Source: Sphingomonas mucosissima (lineage in GTDB: Bacteria; Pseudomonadota; Alphaproteobacteria; Sphingomonadales; Sphingomonadaceae). Taken from it: 64,000 nucleotides of DNA. The stretch lies in NCBI RefSeq assembly GCF_002197665.1, contig NZ_NBBJ01000003.1, positions 310,001-374,000 of the forward strand, read 5' to 3'. Shown here piece by piece: positions 1-9,768 of this stretch (the first letter of the stretch is position 1; each line of letters opens with the position of its first letter). A program made the position numbers and the translations under genes. The notes under the pieces were generated by a model, which saw only the letters and a list, made by a program, of their open reading frames with translations, was not told where the DNA came from and did no database searches.

Positions 1-421
1 AGATCACCTCGCCGGTCAGCGAACAACTGTCCGACACATCTACCGTCAATCGTTCGCCCAGGAGCGGCTGCAACCGGGTGGAAAGCACCATGCCATCATC
101 GGAAAGGCTCAGCACACGCGCCAGTCCCGGTTTCTCTCCGGCCGATGCGCGTCCAGCGCCCGATACAGGGAATAGCCGCACGGCCCGCGCCCGCCCCGGT
201 ACCCGGCCTGCCGCCCCGCCACGCGGTCCGGTGATCCCTAGGCTCGGCCCAGCAAACTGGTGTTCTTCGTATCCCACCGGAAAACTCCCGTGGCCGCTCA
301 CACGCAGCCATGCACTCCGGTCATTATAGGCGGGATTCAGCCGGCCCGTGCGGACGTGCGGTGGGAGCGGCGACGAAGCTGATCCGCCGCCGGCCGCTCG
401 GCGACGCCCGGCAACCGCCAT
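1..421 (-). CDS. PilZ-like domain protein, partial (3' end outside window)
   Basis: Reading frame on the minus strand, open from an ATG at 421 to the window edge, so 140 residues are visible and the C-terminus is missing. A good Shine-Dalgarno (GAGGA, plus-strand 428-432) lies 6 bases before the ATG. The last visible part contains ARVLSLSDDGMVLST followed by GERLTVDVSDSCSLTGEVI. This is the rhythm of PilZ-type beta-barrels: a conserved S/D turn, then LxxGExlxvxl and GxV. PilZ domains bind cyclic di-GMP in many proteins, but the diagnostic RxxxR motif is not convincingly visible. The first 40 residues are low in information, and a GTG at 301 is a possible alternative start. Family assignment is tentative. 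Confidence 0.45.
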   Translation of the reverse strand, partial: MAVAGRRRAAGGGSASSPLPPHVRTGRLNPAYNDRSAWLRVSGHGSFPVGYEEHQFAGPSLGITGPRGGAAGRVPGRARAVRLFPVSGAGRASAGEKPGLARVLSLSDDGMVLSTRLQPLLGERLTVDVSDSCSLTGEVI

Positions 422-744
422 GTCCGTTCCTCGTGCTCTCCGGGGCGATGGGCTCGCAGACGATGTGCCGTGTACGCAGATCCCGGCGAGACTTGCTTAA
501 GCTGCGCGAATACACCTTGCGCCCGCCCGATCGCCCGCCTGTTCGGCGCTGGCGCGGCGCTCCTCCACATTGCGCTGCATGCAGCGATGATCATGCGGAG
601 GAATCGTGCGCGGGTTCTGGGTATCGCCCTCTGATACGTGACCCGCCAAAGCGGCGTGCACGACCGCGGAGAGGCGGCGGCGAGCGCATCGGCCCGACCG
701 CTTCCCCAACGGATCGGGGAGCGATCGGCGCCGATGCGGGCGGC
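422..744. other. Intergenic stretch without recognised gene
   Basis: About 320 bases between the 5' end of the PilZ-like gene and the 3' end of the aldehyde dehydrogenase gene. Apart from the ribosome-binding site of the PilZ-like gene at 428-432, I see no terminator hairpin, RNA gene or convincing promoter. The open frames here have no recognisable protein pattern. Confidence 0.5.
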
Positions 745-2184
745 TCAGACGTTCGCCACCACCACCGCACGGGTGTTGAGATAAGCGTCCAGCGCCTCCG
801 GCCCGCCTTCGGTGCCATAGCCCGAATCCTTGATCCCGCCGAACGGCAGCTCCGCGCTGCCCGCCGCGGGCGTGTTGACCCACAACATGCCCACTTCCAC
901 CCGGCGGGCGAGCAGATCGGCATTCGCCAGCGACTTGGTGAAGGCATAGCCGGCAAGGCCGTAGGACAGCCGGTTCGCCTCCGCGATTGCCTCGTTCAGA
1001 TCGTCATAGCCGCGGATGCCCGCGACCGGCCCGAACGGCTCCTCGTTGAACAGCTTCGCCTCCAGCGGCACGTCGGCAAGGATCGTCGGCGCCCAGAAGT
1101 TGCCGGTGTCGCCGATCCGCGCGCCGCCCGTGAGGACCGTCGCGCCCTTAGCCACGGCATCCTCCTGGAACTCGGCCATCGCGGCGAGCCGGCGCGGGTT
1201 GGCGAGCGGGCCCATCTCGGTCCCCTCGTCCAGCCCGTTGCCCACCTTGATCCCCTCGGCGAGCGACGCCAGCGCCTGGGCGAAATCCGCCTTCACGCTG
1301 TTGTGGACGAGGAAGCGCGTGGGCGAGATGCACACCTGGCCCGCATTGCGGAACTTGGCGCGCCCGACGCTCTTCACCGCCAGGTCGAGATCCGCGTCCT
1401 CGCAGATGATCACCGGCGCATGCCCGCCCAGCTCCATCGACACGCGCTTCATCTGCTTGCCGGCGAGCCCCGCCAGCAGCTTGCCGACCGGGGTCGAGCC
1501 GGTGAAGGTGATCTTGCGGATGATCGGGCTGGCGATGAGATATTCGGAGATCTGCGCCGGCTCGCCGAAGACGAGACCCAGCACGCCATCGGGCAGCCCC
1601 GCGTCCTGGAACGCGCGGATCAGCGCGGCAGGGCTGGCGGGGGTTTCCTCCGGCGCCTTGACGATCATCGAGCAGCCCGCGGCCAGCCCGGCGCCGATCT
1701 TGCGCACGATCTGGTTGATCGGGAAGTTCCACGGCGTGAAGGCGGCGACCGGCCCGACCGGGTCCTTCACCACCATCTGGCGGATCGCAAGGTTCGTGCG
1801 GTGCGGCACCAGCCGGCCGTAGACGCGGAAGCCTTCCTCGGCGAACCATTCGATGATGTCCGCCGCCGCCATCGCCTCGCCCTTGGCCTCGACCAGCGGC
1901 TTGCCCTGTTCCTGCGTCAGCAGCGCGGCGATGTCTCCGGCGCGCTCGCGCATGAGGCCGGCGGCCTTGCGCAGGATCTTGCTGCGCGCGGCGGGCGTAT
2001 AATCGCGCCAAACCTGGAAGCCGCGATCCGCCGCCGCCAGCGCGGCGTCCAGATCCGCAACGCCGGCATGCGCGACCCGTCCGATCTCCGCGCCGTTCGC
2101 CGGATTCTGCACCGCCAGCGATCGGCCGTCCGCCGCATCCTGCCAGCGGCCGTCAATGAAAAGCTGCGTGTCGGGATAGGTCAT
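745..2184 (-). CDS. NAD(P)-dependent aldehyde dehydrogenase, succinate-semialdehyde dehydrogenase type
   Basis: 479-residue protein of normal length for the ALDH superfamily. It oxidises an aldehyde to the carboxylate with NAD(P)+ in the cytoplasm. Visible landmarks are the PWNFP loop (Asn153), Lys176 in the cofactor-binding IVKAPEET segment, the FTGSTPVG Rossmann turn near 228, the general base Glu251 in ELGGHAP, catalytic Cys285 in GQVCISP, and the [13 protein letters not shown]-terminal motif. The pattern is closest to the GabD/succinate-semialdehyde or glycolaldehyde dehydrogenase group, but the substrate cannot be fixed from sequence. The start at 2184 gives [14 protein letters not shown], a typical ALDH N-terminus. 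The upstream in-frame extension has no protein character. Divergent from the amidohydrolase gene that starts at 2363. Confidence 0.9.
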   Translation of the reverse strand: MTYPDTQLFIDGRWQDAADGRSLAVQNPANGAEIGRVAHAGVADLDAALAAADRGFQVWRDYTPAARSKILRKAAGLMRERAGDIAALLTQEQGKPLVEAKGEAMAAADIIEWFAEEGFRVYGRLVPHRTNLAIRQMVVKDPVGPVAAFTPWNFPINQIVRKIGAGLAAGCSMIVKAPEETPASPAALIRAFQDAGLPDGVLGLVFGEPAQISEYLIASPIIRKITFTGSTPVGKLLAGLAGKQMKRVSMELGGHAPVIICEDADLDLAVKSVGRAKFRNAGQVCISPTRFLVHNSVKADFAQALASLAEGIKVGNGLDEGTEMGPLANPRRLAAMAEFQEDAVAKGATVLTGGARIGDTGNFWAPTILADVPLEAKLFNEEPFGPVAGIRGYDDLNEAIAEANRLSYGLAGYAFTKSLANADLLARRVEVGMLWVNTPAAGSAELPFGGIKDSGYGTEGGPEALDAYLNTRAVVVANV

Positions 2185-2362
2185 GCATTCTCCGTCGGAT
2201 GGGCGCCGGATGGCGGCGCCGTGACCTAGAGATAGCGATCGATCCGCGCGGATGTACCCCCCTCCCGCCAGACCGGTTGCGCGCCGGGCTGTGCCGGGAC
2301 AAGATGCCGCGGACGGCAGCAGCGCCCACGAAGGCAGCGCGCGCCCGCAGGAGGGGATGGCC

Positions 2363-3409
2363 ATGACCGAAGACGTAATCGAGCCCGATCTGCCGATCAT
2401 CGATCCGCACCATCACCTCTGGGATTTCACCCCCGCGCTGCCGCGCATGCCGGAGATCGCGCACCCCTTCGGCCGGATCACCCGCCAGAGCCCGCGCTAC
2501 CTGTTCGACGAACTGCTCGCCGATTGCCGCGACGCGGGCCACAACGTCATCGGCACCGTCTTCCTGCAATGCGGCGCCTTCTACCGCGCGGACGGCCCCG
2601 ACGAATTGAAGCCGGTCGGCGAGGTGGAATTCGTGAACGGCGTCGCGGCGCAGTCAGCCAGCGGCATCTACGGCCCTTTCCGTGCCTGCGCCGGGATCGT
2701 CGGTCAGGCGGACCTGACGCTGGGCACGGGCGTCGGCGCCGTGCTCGACGCCGAGATCGCGGCGGGCAACGGGCGCTTTCGCGGCATCCGCCACATCGGC
2801 GCGCATGATCCCGATCCCGAGGTGCTCGGCCCGCTCGGCCATGCGCCCGCGAACCTGTATGCCGACCCGCGTTTCCGCGAGGGCTTTGCCGAACTGGGCA
2901 AGCGCGGCCTCACCTTTGACGCCTGGGTGCTGGAGCCACAGATCGGCGAGGTCACCGCGCTCGCCCGCGCCTTTCCCGAGCAGCCGATCGTGCTCGATCA
3001 CGTCGGGACGCCGCTTGGCCTCGGCAGCTACGCCGGCCGCCATGACGAACGCTTCGCCACGTGGAAGGCGGCCATCGGCGAACTCGCCACCTGTCCCAAT
3101 GTCATGGTGAAGCTGGGCGGGCTTGCCATGCCGTTCTGCGCCTTGGGCGATCTCGGCCCCGACACGCGCCCCACCGCGGCCGCGCTGGCCGACTTGTTCC
3201 GCCCCTATGTCGAGACCTGCGTGGCCGCCTTCGGCCCGGCGCGCGCGATGTTCGAAAGCAACTTCCCGGTCGATCGCTGGGGTGCCGATTACGGCACCTT
3301 GTGGAACGCGTTCAAGCTGGTGGCGAAGGGCGCCAGCGCGGACGAGAACCGGGAGCTGTTCGCCGGCGCCGCCGCCCGCTTCTACAAGGTGGAGCACCTC
3401 CTCGCCTGA
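2363..3409 (+). CDS. Amidohydrolase-2 family metal-dependent hydrolase (COG3618 type)
   Basis: 348-residue TIM-barrel hydrolase of the family that contains 2-pyrone-4,6-dicarboxylate lactonase and L-fuconolactonase-like enzymes. The N-terminal metal motif DPHHHLWD (His16 and His18) is diagnostic. Later family elements are [11 protein letters not shown], the strand [10 protein letters not shown] and the C-terminal [10 protein letters not shown], where related proteins have an S-N/D-F-P motif. The start at 2363 is chosen because AGGAGGGG at 2349-2356 is optimally placed for it; an ATG at 2357 falls too close. It is divergent from the aldehyde dehydrogenase gene, so both may act on one carbon source. 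The substrate is unknown. Confidence 0.85.
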   Translation: MTEDVIEPDLPIIDPHHHLWDFTPALPRMPEIAHPFGRITRQSPRYLFDELLADCRDAGHNVIGTVFLQCGAFYRADGPDELKPVGEVEFVNGVAAQSASGIYGPFRACAGIVGQADLTLGTGVGAVLDAEIAAGNGRFRGIRHIGAHDPDPEVLGPLGHAPANLYADPRFREGFAELGKRGLTFDAWVLEPQIGEVTALARAFPEQPIVLDHVGTPLGLGSYAGRHDERFATWKAAIGELATCPNVMVKLGGLAMPFCALGDLGPDTRPTAAALADLFRPYVETCVAAFGPARAMFESNFPVDRWGADYGTLWNAFKLVAKGASADENRELFAGAAARFYKVEHLLA

Positions 3410-3505
3410 CCAGCGACGTCGCGACCGTTGCCAGATCCACTCCATGCTGGGCCGGGTGCGGCATGGTCAGCAATCCACATCGCCTCGTGGAGCCAAAGAG
3501 GTGCT

Positions 3506-4702
3506 CTAGCTCACGCGCCGGCCCACCCGCCGCCGCCAATGCAGCAGCCCGGTGACGAACAAGGCCAGCGGCACCAGCCCCATTAGCACGGCAAGAACCC
3601 GGGTCGCCATCCCGCCGACCGTGCCGTCATGCAGCGTGCGGACCCACAGGTTGATCGTGGTCCCGGCATCGCCGCGCCGCACGTCATGCACCGCCAGCAC
3701 CGCACCGCTGAAGCGATCGACGAACACGAAGCTGGCGGGAAAGCGCGCATGCGGATCGCCGGGCACCTGAAAGCGTGCGCGGATCGGCGCATCGCCTCCG
3801 GTCGGCACGTCGACGAACACCAGCCTCCCATCAGGTAGCGCGCGCTGCGCCACCTCCAGCGCGCGCGCAATCGTCAGCGGCGCTGCGCCACGCACTGACG
3901 ACACCGGCGCCGGCACGCGCGCGGGCGACAGCAGCGCCTGCGTCACGCTGGGCAGCGCCAGCAGCACCCCGGTCGCCACCAGTACAAACAACAGCACCAA
4001 GCTCCACACGCCCGCCAGCTTGTGCCAATCGCGTAGCCGGCGGATCGGCGCGGCGTCGCGCTTGAACGCCAGCGCCTTGCGCCAGCTGCCGCGTGGCCAC
4101 CAGGCGATGAGGCCCGACAGCAGCAGCACCAGCATCGCCAGCCCAGACCAGCCGACGATCTGAAGGCCGATCTCGCCGGCCAGCAGCTGCATGTGCAGCT
4201 GATAGATCCAGCTCATCAGATAGCCGCCCCACGGCTCGGCGCGCACGATGCGGCCGCCATCGGGCGAAAACCACACCATCTGCCGATCGGCATGATGGCC
4301 GGGCATCGGCCGGGGATAATAACGCGCCGGGATCGCGCCGCTTTCGCCCGTTACCTCAAAGGTCCACTTGCCCCCGGGGTGATGAAAGCGTGCGTTGCCC
4401 GCGGAGAGCGCCCGATCGAGCGTCTGCCCCAACCTCCCCGCTCCGCCTTTCGAGCTTTCGCCCCCGAGGTGCTGAACGCTGGGCAGCACGCGCGCTTCGC
4501 TTGCCTGCACCACCGGATGCAGCGCGGCGTCGATCGCGGTGTAGAACACCAGCGCCGACCCGGTCAGCCCGAGCAGCGCGAAAAGCAGCCCCAGCGTCAG
4601 CCCCAGCCACAGATGCACCCGGCGCACCAGCACGCGCACGCGCCCGGCGCCCCCGGGGAGAGTCGCCGCGCCCGGCCCGACCGGCGGATAAAGCGTCGCC
4701 AT
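3506..4702 (-). CDS. PepSY-associated TM protein, partner of the siderophore receptor
   Basis: 398-residue inner-membrane protein of the PepSY_TM family. It has a transmembrane helix around residues 28-52 after a basic N-terminus, PepSY-like periplasmic segments with the pattern vyvDrfsG.vl, further helices near 165-190 and 215-240, and a final one near 365-390 ending in HWRRR. Members often sit next to ferric-siderophore receptors and some act as inner-membrane ferric-siderophore reductases. This specific activity is inferred here. Its ATG (4702-4700) shares one base with the TGA of the upstream receptor gene (4704-4702), a TGATG arrangement that indicates translational coupling. This is the first of two such pairs in the window. 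Confidence 0.85.
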   Translation of the reverse strand: MATLYPPVGPGAATLPGGAGRVRVLVRRVHLWLGLTLGLLFALLGLTGSALVFYTAIDAALHPVVQASEARVLPSVQHLGGESSKGGAGRLGQTLDRALSAGNARFHHPGGKWTFEVTGESGAIPARYYPRPMPGHHADRQMVWFSPDGGRIVRAEPWGGYLMSWIYQLHMQLLAGEIGLQIVGWSGLAMLVLLLSGLIAWWPRGSWRKALAFKRDAAPIRRLRDWHKLAGVWSLVLLFVLVATGVLLALPSVTQALLSPARVPAPVSSVRGAAPLTIARALEVAQRALPDGRLVFVDVPTGGDAPIRARFQVPGDPHARFPASFVFVDRFSGAVLAVHDVRRGDAGTTINLWVRTLHDGTVGGMATRVLAVLMGLVPLALFVTGLLHWRRRVGRRVS

Positions 4703-6909
4703 CAGAACCGCGCTGCCAGCGACAGCTCGAACGATCGCGGCGCGCCGATATAGATGTTGGTGGCGGGGTAGCCCGAATACTCCCCGTAGAAAGCGTCCGT
4801 CAGGTTGCGCCCGCGCAGGCTGAGCGTCGCATTGGCCGCAACCGGCAGCGAGATGCTCGCGTCCAGCACCTCATGCCCCGCCACGCGGATCGTGTTCGCG
4901 GTATCGGTGTAGAAGGCACCGGCATGGCGCAGGAAGCCGCCCAGCGTCACCTCGCCCGCAATCGTGTACAGCGCCGACGCAGTCAGCGTCGTGTCGGGCA
5001 CGTTGATCGGGCGATTGCCCGCGCGGTCCACGCGCACCCCGCCGATCAGCTCGGAAAGCTCGTCATATTGCGCGTCGGTATAGGACGCGCCGGCCGACAG
5101 GCGCAGCGCCTTCACCGGGCTCACGACGGCGGACAATTCCGCGCCTTGCGACGATTGCCGCCCGCCCTGCACGCTCAAGGTAGGATTGGTGGGATCGCGC
5201 GTCAGAATGTCGCGCTGTTCGATGCGATAGGCGGCGCCGGTCACGCTGGCGCGCCCGCCCCAGCCGCTCGCCTTGAATCCCGCCTCATACGCGCGGCCCT
5301 TGGTCAGCCGAAAGCGGCTGTTGGCTACCGAGGCGAGCAGGATCGAGGACACCGGGGAGACGGCGGTAGTATATTGCGCATAAAGCGTGAGGCCGGGCGC
5401 CGCATCCCAGCTCGTCCCCGCGCGCCAGGACACGGGATCGAACGTCGGGTTGTTGCGATCCACCGCGCCCGACACGTTCTGGATCGTTTCACGGGTCAGC
5501 GCCATGTGATCCCAGCGCAATCCACCGACCAGCAGCCACTTTGGCGTGATGTTGATCGCATCCTCCGCAAAGACCGATATCTGCCGCAGGCGGGAGTCGA
5601 ACGTCACATTGCTGCTGGTGAAGATCGCGGTGCCGGTCGGCAGCGCGATGGCCGCCGGATCGCGCACGTCCGCCGCGGGCAGGGCGGTGATCGGCGCCTG
5701 TTGGCGCAGGCTGACGAAATCGGTGCTGTTATGCTCGGCGCCCAAGGTGAAGCGGTTGCGCATGCCCGCAATCACGCTGTCGTTCGCGATCGCGCCGCGC
5801 GCGTTCCAGAATTGATGGTCGTGGCGGAAGTCCTGATAGCTTTGCCGGAAACTGCCGTTCGGAAACGCCGCGCTCGGCGCAACGAAGCTTTGGCTGTCCG
5901 CCAGCAGAAAGGCGCGATCGGCGGTGTAGGCAGTCAGGTCCAGCGCCAGCGACCAGCCGCTGCCTACCGCCCAATCGAGCCGCGACCGGATCGTCGTCTC
6001 GTCCGCACCCGAATAAGCGCCGCGCGGATTGTAGTTGCGCCGCCGCAGCGCACGATCGGCGACCAGCCCGTTGGCGCTCTCCACTGCGTCGCTCGGCCGC
6101 AGCGCAAAGGCTTCCGGGATCAGCGGCAGGCCCTGGTAGGTCGCGCCGTAGCGATCCTCGAAATGATCCACCGCGACCAGCAGCGACACCGCATTACTCG
6201 GCCGCCACAAGGCGCTGGCGGTCAGCGCGGCGGAGAACGTGTCGTTATTTTCCACGTCATACAGGCTGTCGGACCGTTGGTAGCTCGCGTCCGCCCGCAC
6301 CGCGAGCGTATCGGACATGGGCAGGTTCACGCCGCCCGCCGCCATCACCGTATCGAAGCTGCCGACCGACAGCAGCGTATCGAGCCGCCGCTCGCCCAGC
6401 ACCGGCTTTCGCGTTACCTTGTTGATCACGCCGGCCAGCGCGCCTTCGCCGTAGAGTACGGAGGCCGGGCCTTTCAGCACCTCGATCCGGTCGTAATGCC
6501 AATTGTTGCTGTCGCGCTGCACCACGGTCGAGGTGGAGACGCGCACGCCGTCCTGGAGGATCGACACGGTGTTGCCGGCAAAGCCGCGCAGGGAGACGAC
6601 CGCCGGATTGCCCGGGACGTTGCCGGCCACGGCGCCCACCACTTGGTTGAACGTCTCGCGCGCGGTGCGCAGGCCCTGCACTTGCAGATCGTCCTGCGTC
6701 AGCACCTCGACGCTGGCGGGCGTCTCGCGAACGGTCAGGCCAAGCCGGCTCGCAGTCTGCGGTTGCTCCTCCAGACGCAGCGGGTCGCGCTGCCCGGTGA
6801 CGATGATCGCAGGGTCGGCTTGCTCGCCCTCCCCCGGCGTTGCGGCAAGGGAAACGGCAGGTAGCAGGCACGACGCAGCGGCGCCCGCCAGCAGATGGAA
6901 ACGGAACAT
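4702..6909 (-). CDS. TonB-dependent siderophore receptor
   Basis: 735-residue outer-membrane receptor. The start at 6909 gives a signal peptide (MFRFHLLAGAAASCLLPAVS, then LAA). The plug domain begins at about residue 30 with IIVTGQRDP and includes VRETPASVEVLTQDDL, VSLRGF, ILQDGVRV and the motif RIEVLKGPASVLYGEGALAG. The C-terminal 22-strand barrel ends in ARF, the aromatic terminus used for outer-membrane assembly. The architecture (plug plus FhuA/FecA-like barrel) and the coupled PepSY gene suggest ferric-siderophore uptake. The ligand cannot be read from sequence. The in-frame extension upstream of 6909 runs into an intergenic repeat and is not coding. Confidence 0.9.
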   Translation of the reverse strand: MFRFHLLAGAAASCLLPAVSLAATPGEGEQADPAIIVTGQRDPLRLEEQPQTASRLGLTVRETPASVEVLTQDDLQVQGLRTARETFNQVVGAVAGNVPGNPAVVSLRGFAGNTVSILQDGVRVSTSTVVQRDSNNWHYDRIEVLKGPASVLYGEGALAGVINKVTRKPVLGERRLDTLLSVGSFDTVMAAGGVNLPMSDTLAVRADASYQRSDSLYDVENNDTFSAALTASALWRPSNAVSLLVAVDHFEDRYGATYQGLPLIPEAFALRPSDAVESANGLVADRALRRRNYNPRGAYSGADETTIRSRLDWAVGSGWSLALDLTAYTADRAFLLADSQSFVAPSAAFPNGSFRQSYQDFRHDHQFWNARGAIANDSVIAGMRNRFTLGAEHNSTDFVSLRQQAPITALPAADVRDPAAIALPTGTAIFTSSNVTFDSRLRQISVFAEDAINITPKWLLVGGLRWDHMALTRETIQNVSGAVDRNNPTFDPVSWRAGTSWDAAPGLTLYAQYTTAVSPVSSILLASVANSRFRLTKGRAYEAGFKASGWGGRASVTGAAYRIEQRDILTRDPTNPTLSVQGGRQSSQGAELSAVVSPVKALRLSAGASYTDAQYDELSELIGGVRVDRAGNRPINVPDTTLTASALYTIAGEVTLGGFLRHAGAFYTDTANTIRVAGHEVLDASISLPVAANATLSLRGRNLTDAFYGEYSGYPATNIYIGAPRSFELSLAARF

Positions 6910-7086
6910 GAAAAAACACCTTTGACCGGCCCGCCGCGTCAGCGTCGCGAGCCGCAGTTCACGGACGCACCACAACGGCGCGCGAACGGTGAAGCCTGAC
7001 CTGATCTGGGGAGACGCCATCCGGCGAAGCCCGGGACCGAGTCGGGAAAGCGGCAGCAACTGCCACGCCGCTCGCCCAAACCTGCC

Positions 7087-7180
7087 GTCACCCCGGCCCT
7101 GTGCCGGGGTCCAGCCATCCGCAAACTCAACGGCGTGAGGTTCGCGGCACCCTGGATGCCGGGACAGGCCCGGCATGACG
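7087..7180. repeat. BIME-like palindromic repeat, copy 1
   Basis: Two inverted units separated by about 35 bases. The left unit begins GTCACCCCGGCC and carries the hairpin CCCCGGC/GCCGGGG, ending GGTCCAG. The right unit is its inverse, CTGGATGCCGGG to CCCGGCATGAC. Nearly the same element occurs at 38527-38620, and a shortened form at 38815-38890. It lies about 180 bases upstream of the siderophore-receptor start, in the 6910-7234 intergenic stretch. I see nothing else in that stretch. Confidence 0.85.
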
Positions 7181-7234
7181 AATGGAATTCGGACTAGGCA
7201 CGCCCAACAGTCCGGCCAGATCAGACCTCAGAAG

Positions 7235-7678
7235 TCAAAGGCGGGCCGGCGGACCCCGCAACGGCGGCCGCAGGTAAACCGGCCGCACCGGCGTTGGTAG
7301 CACCACCGCCGCAACACCCATCGCCAGCACAAAGGCGATGAGCGCGGCAAGCTGGATCGGATCGAGCGGGCCGAGCGCCGCCGCGGACAGCCCGGCAAAG
7401 GCGCACGGCATCTCCACCTGCCCATGTTCGCCCGAGCCGTCGTGATGCGTCGGCGCGCCGTGATCCGCCATTGCCTGATGATGCCCGCCCATCGCGCCGA
7501 GCATGGCAGCAGGCTCCGCTGGGTGCGGGACGACGCCGGGACAGACAATCACCGATAACTGCCCGCCGCTCGCATCGATCATATAGCCGGTCGGCACCAG
7601 CAGCTTCAGCAGCAGCGCCGCCCCAAAGATCAGCAAGGCAAGGCGGCGTTGCGCCAGAAGGTGCCGGAAGGCGTGCAC
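7235..7678 (-). CDS. DUF2946-like small membrane/exported protein
   Basis: 147-residue protein. It has a basic N-terminus, a hydrophobic segment at residues 12-30, a histidine-rich central loop (GHHQAMADHGAPTHHDGSGEH) shown here in part as HHQAMADHGAPTHH, a hydrophobic stretch at about 105-130 and a proline/arginine-rich tail. This pattern, with the IDASGGQLSVIVCPG segment, fits the DUF2946 family, which I know as a frequent neighbour of metal-related TonB receptors. The histidine-rich loop could bind metal, but no function is established. It is co-oriented with and upstream of the receptor/PepSY pair, from which a repeat separates it. Confidence 0.6.
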   Translation of the reverse strand: MHAFRHLLAQRRLALLIFGAALLLKLLVPTGYMIDASGGQLSVIVCPGVVPHPAEPAAMLGAMGGHHQAMADHGAPTHHDGSGEHGQVEMPCAFAGLSAAALGPLDPIQLAALIAFVLAMGVAAVVLPTPVRPVYLRPPLRGPPARL

Positions 7679-7735
7679 GGCCCTGCGGTATCGCCAACAA
7701 GCCGCTGTGTCACTGAGACAATCTGTCCCACCCGC

Positions 7736-8461
7736 TCAGCAGCCGAGCTGATCCGCCAGCTCGACGAGGCTGTCGGCCGACCATTCCCAGTCCTGCTCGA
7801 GCTTCGCGTCAGGCGCAGGCCGCCCGCCATATTCCATTGGCCGCGCGACAAACGCGGTCTTGAGCCCGCACTTGCGGGCCGCGGCCAGATCGCTGTGGTG
7901 CGCCGCCACCAGGCAGACGTCCCCGGGCGCCAGGCCCAGGACTTCGGCGGTCCCAAGATAAGCGCGCGGATCCGGCTTATAGGCGCGCGTCACCTCCGCC
8001 CCCATGATCGTGTCCCACGGCAAGCCGCCGCGCCGCGCCATCTCCAGCATCAGTGCGATATTGCCGTTCGACAGCGTGACGATCGGAAAGCGCCGCTTCA
8101 GCCGCGTCAGCCCCTCGACCGAACCCGGCCAGGGTGCCAGCCGGCGCCAGGCAAAGGTCCAGTCCTGGAGCAGCGCCGGATCGAGCGTCGCCGGATCGAT
8201 GCCGTGATCGCGCAGCGTCTCCTCCAGCATCTCGCGGTGGAGCACGTCGAGGATCGTGAACTCGCGGCCTGATTTCGCGTAGGACGCCATGCCGGTGAGG
8301 TACTTCTTGCGCCAATCGTCGGTGAACTGGCCAGAGTCGATGTGCTGCTGGCCGATCTTCTCCAGAAACAGGCCGCTCTCCGCGCAGATGGGGCCGCGCC
8401 AGTCCACCACCGTGCCAAACACGTCGAAGGCGAGCACCTTGAGCATTGGGGTTTGCGTCAT
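7736..8461 (-). CDS. Haloacid dehalogenase type II (HAD superfamily)
   Basis: 241-residue HAD-fold hydrolase. All four HAD motifs are visible: motif I VLAFDVFGTVVDW with nucleophile Asp13, motif II LSNGN, motif III YKPDPRAYLG with the conserved Lys, and motif IV VAAHHSDLAAARKCG. The order and spacing match the L-2-haloacid dehalogenase subgroup, which hydrolyses 2-haloalkanoates through an aspartyl ester, although many annotated members have other phosphatase or dehalogenase substrates. The start at 8461 (MTQTPML) is preferred over the upstream extension, which lacks protein character. A second ATG five codons later is also possible. Divergent from purT. Confidence 0.85.
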   Translation of the reverse strand: MTQTPMLKVLAFDVFGTVVDWRGPICAESGLFLEKIGQQHIDSGQFTDDWRKKYLTGMASYAKSGREFTILDVLHREMLEETLRDHGIDPATLDPALLQDWTFAWRRLAPWPGSVEGLTRLKRRFPIVTLSNGNIALMLEMARRGGLPWDTIMGAEVTRAYKPDPRAYLGTAEVLGLAPGDVCLVAAHHSDLAAARKCGLKTAFVARPMEYGGRPAPDAKLEQDWEWSADSLVELADQLGC

Positions 8462-8570
8462 CCATCCTCTCCCGCGCTTGTCGCCGGGTGCTAGGCCCCG
8501 CGCCCCCCCGTGGACAAGCCGCGCGGTTCCGGCCACTCCTGTAACGGTCAAGACAAAGGCGGGTGCAAAC

Positions 8571-9743
8571 ATGGCGTTCACGGCGACGATCCTTCTGCTC
8601 GGCTCGGGCGAGCTCGGCCGCGAATTCGTGATCTCCGCCAAGAGGTTAGGCTGCTACGTCATCGCCTGCGACAGCTATAACAACGCCCCCGCGATGCAGC
8701 TGGCCGACGCGCGCGAAGTCTTCTCGATGCTTGATCCCGATCTGCTCCGCGCCGCGGTGGAGAAGCATCGCCCGGATTTCGTCGTTCCCGAAGTGGAAGC
8801 GATCCGTACCGAGGTGCTGGCCGAGCTTGAAACTGCCGGCACCACCATCGTGCCCTCCGCACGCGCCACGATGATGACGATGAACCGCGACGGCATCCGC
8901 GAGGTCGCGGCGGTCGAGCTTGGCCTGCGCACCTCGCGTTATCGTTATGCCGAGACGCTGGAAGAGGTACGCGAAGGCGCCGCCCACACCGGGCTCCCGT
9001 GCGTGATCAAGCCGGTCATGTCCTCCTCGGGCAAGGGGCAGAGCACGGTGCGCGACGCGGCCGATCTGCAGGCGGCATGGGAATATGCCGTCGCCAACAT
9101 GCGCGGGGACCGGGCGCGCGTGATCGTCGAGGAATTCGTCGATTTCGATTATGAGATCACGCTGCTGACGGTGCGCACGCGCGAGGGCGTCCTCTTCTGT
9201 CCGCCGATCGGCCACCGGCAGGAACGCGGCGATTATCAGGAAAGCTGGCAGCCCGCCGCCATGTCGGACGCGGCGATCGCCGCGGCGCAGGACATGGCGC
9301 GCAAGGTGGTGGACGACCTCGGCGGCTATGGCCTGTTCGGGGTCGAATTCTTCGTCAAGAATGACGAAGTGATCTTCTCCGAGCTGTCACCGCGCCCGCA
9401 TGACACCGGGATGGTGACGCTTATCTCGCAATCGCTGAGCGAGTTCGACCTTCACGCCCGCGCCATCCTTGGCCTCCCGATCCCGACGCTGACCAGTTAC
9501 GGCCCGTCCGCCTCGGCGGTGATCCTGGCCGATCGCGCGTCGGACACGGTGCGCTATGACGGCATTGCCGATGCGCTGGGGACGCCGGGCGGCGAGGTGG
9601 ACGTGCGGATCTTCGCCAAGCCGACAACGCGGCCGTATCGCCGGATGGGCGTGGCACTGGCACGCGCAGAAACGACCGACGACGCGCGGCGCATTGCAGC
9701 GGAGGCGGCGGGCAAGGTGCGGCTGCACTATGATTGCGCCTGA
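8571..9743 (+). CDS. purT: Formate-dependent phosphoribosylglycinamide formyltransferase
   Basis: 390-residue ATP-grasp enzyme that makes formyl-GAR from GAR, formate and ATP in the third step of purine synthesis, without folate. Recognised from the N-terminal ILLLGSGELGREF nucleotide-fold turn, ACDSYNNAPAMQLAD, the ATP-grasp segment VIKPVMSSSGKGQS, VEEFVDFDYEITLLTVR and the signature SELSPRPHDTGMVT. The length matches E. coli PurT (392). The start at 8571 gives the canonical MAFTATILLLGSGE N-terminus. The gene stands alone, with the exported amidohydrolase beginning 25 bases after its stop. Confidence 0.95.
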   Translation: MAFTATILLLGSGELGREFVISAKRLGCYVIACDSYNNAPAMQLADAREVFSMLDPDLLRAAVEKHRPDFVVPEVEAIRTEVLAELETAGTTIVPSARATMMTMNRDGIREVAAVELGLRTSRYRYAETLEEVREGAAHTGLPCVIKPVMSSSGKGQSTVRDAADLQAAWEYAVANMRGDRARVIVEEFVDFDYEITLLTVRTREGVLFCPPIGHRQERGDYQESWQPAAMSDAAIAAAQDMARKVVDDLGGYGLFGVEFFVKNDEVIFSELSPRPHDTGMVTLISQSLSEFDLHARAILGLPIPTLTSYGPSASAVILADRASDTVRYDGIADALGTPGGEVDVRIFAKPTTRPYRRMGVALARAETTDDARRIAAEAAGKVRLHYDCA

Positions 9744-9768
9744 TAAGCGTCCCCGGGGGAGAAGAAGC

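Noticed and set aside
310..2229. Long plus-strand open frame opposite the aldehyde dehydrogenase gene
   Set aside because: Arginine/aspartate-rich composition without domains. It mirrors a clear ALDH gene on the other strand and reflects high GC and codon bias.
4390..6864. 824-codon plus-strand frame opposite the siderophore receptor
   Set aside because: Composition dominated by R, A, H and D, with no domain. The receptor on the minus strand has a full signal peptide, plug and barrel.
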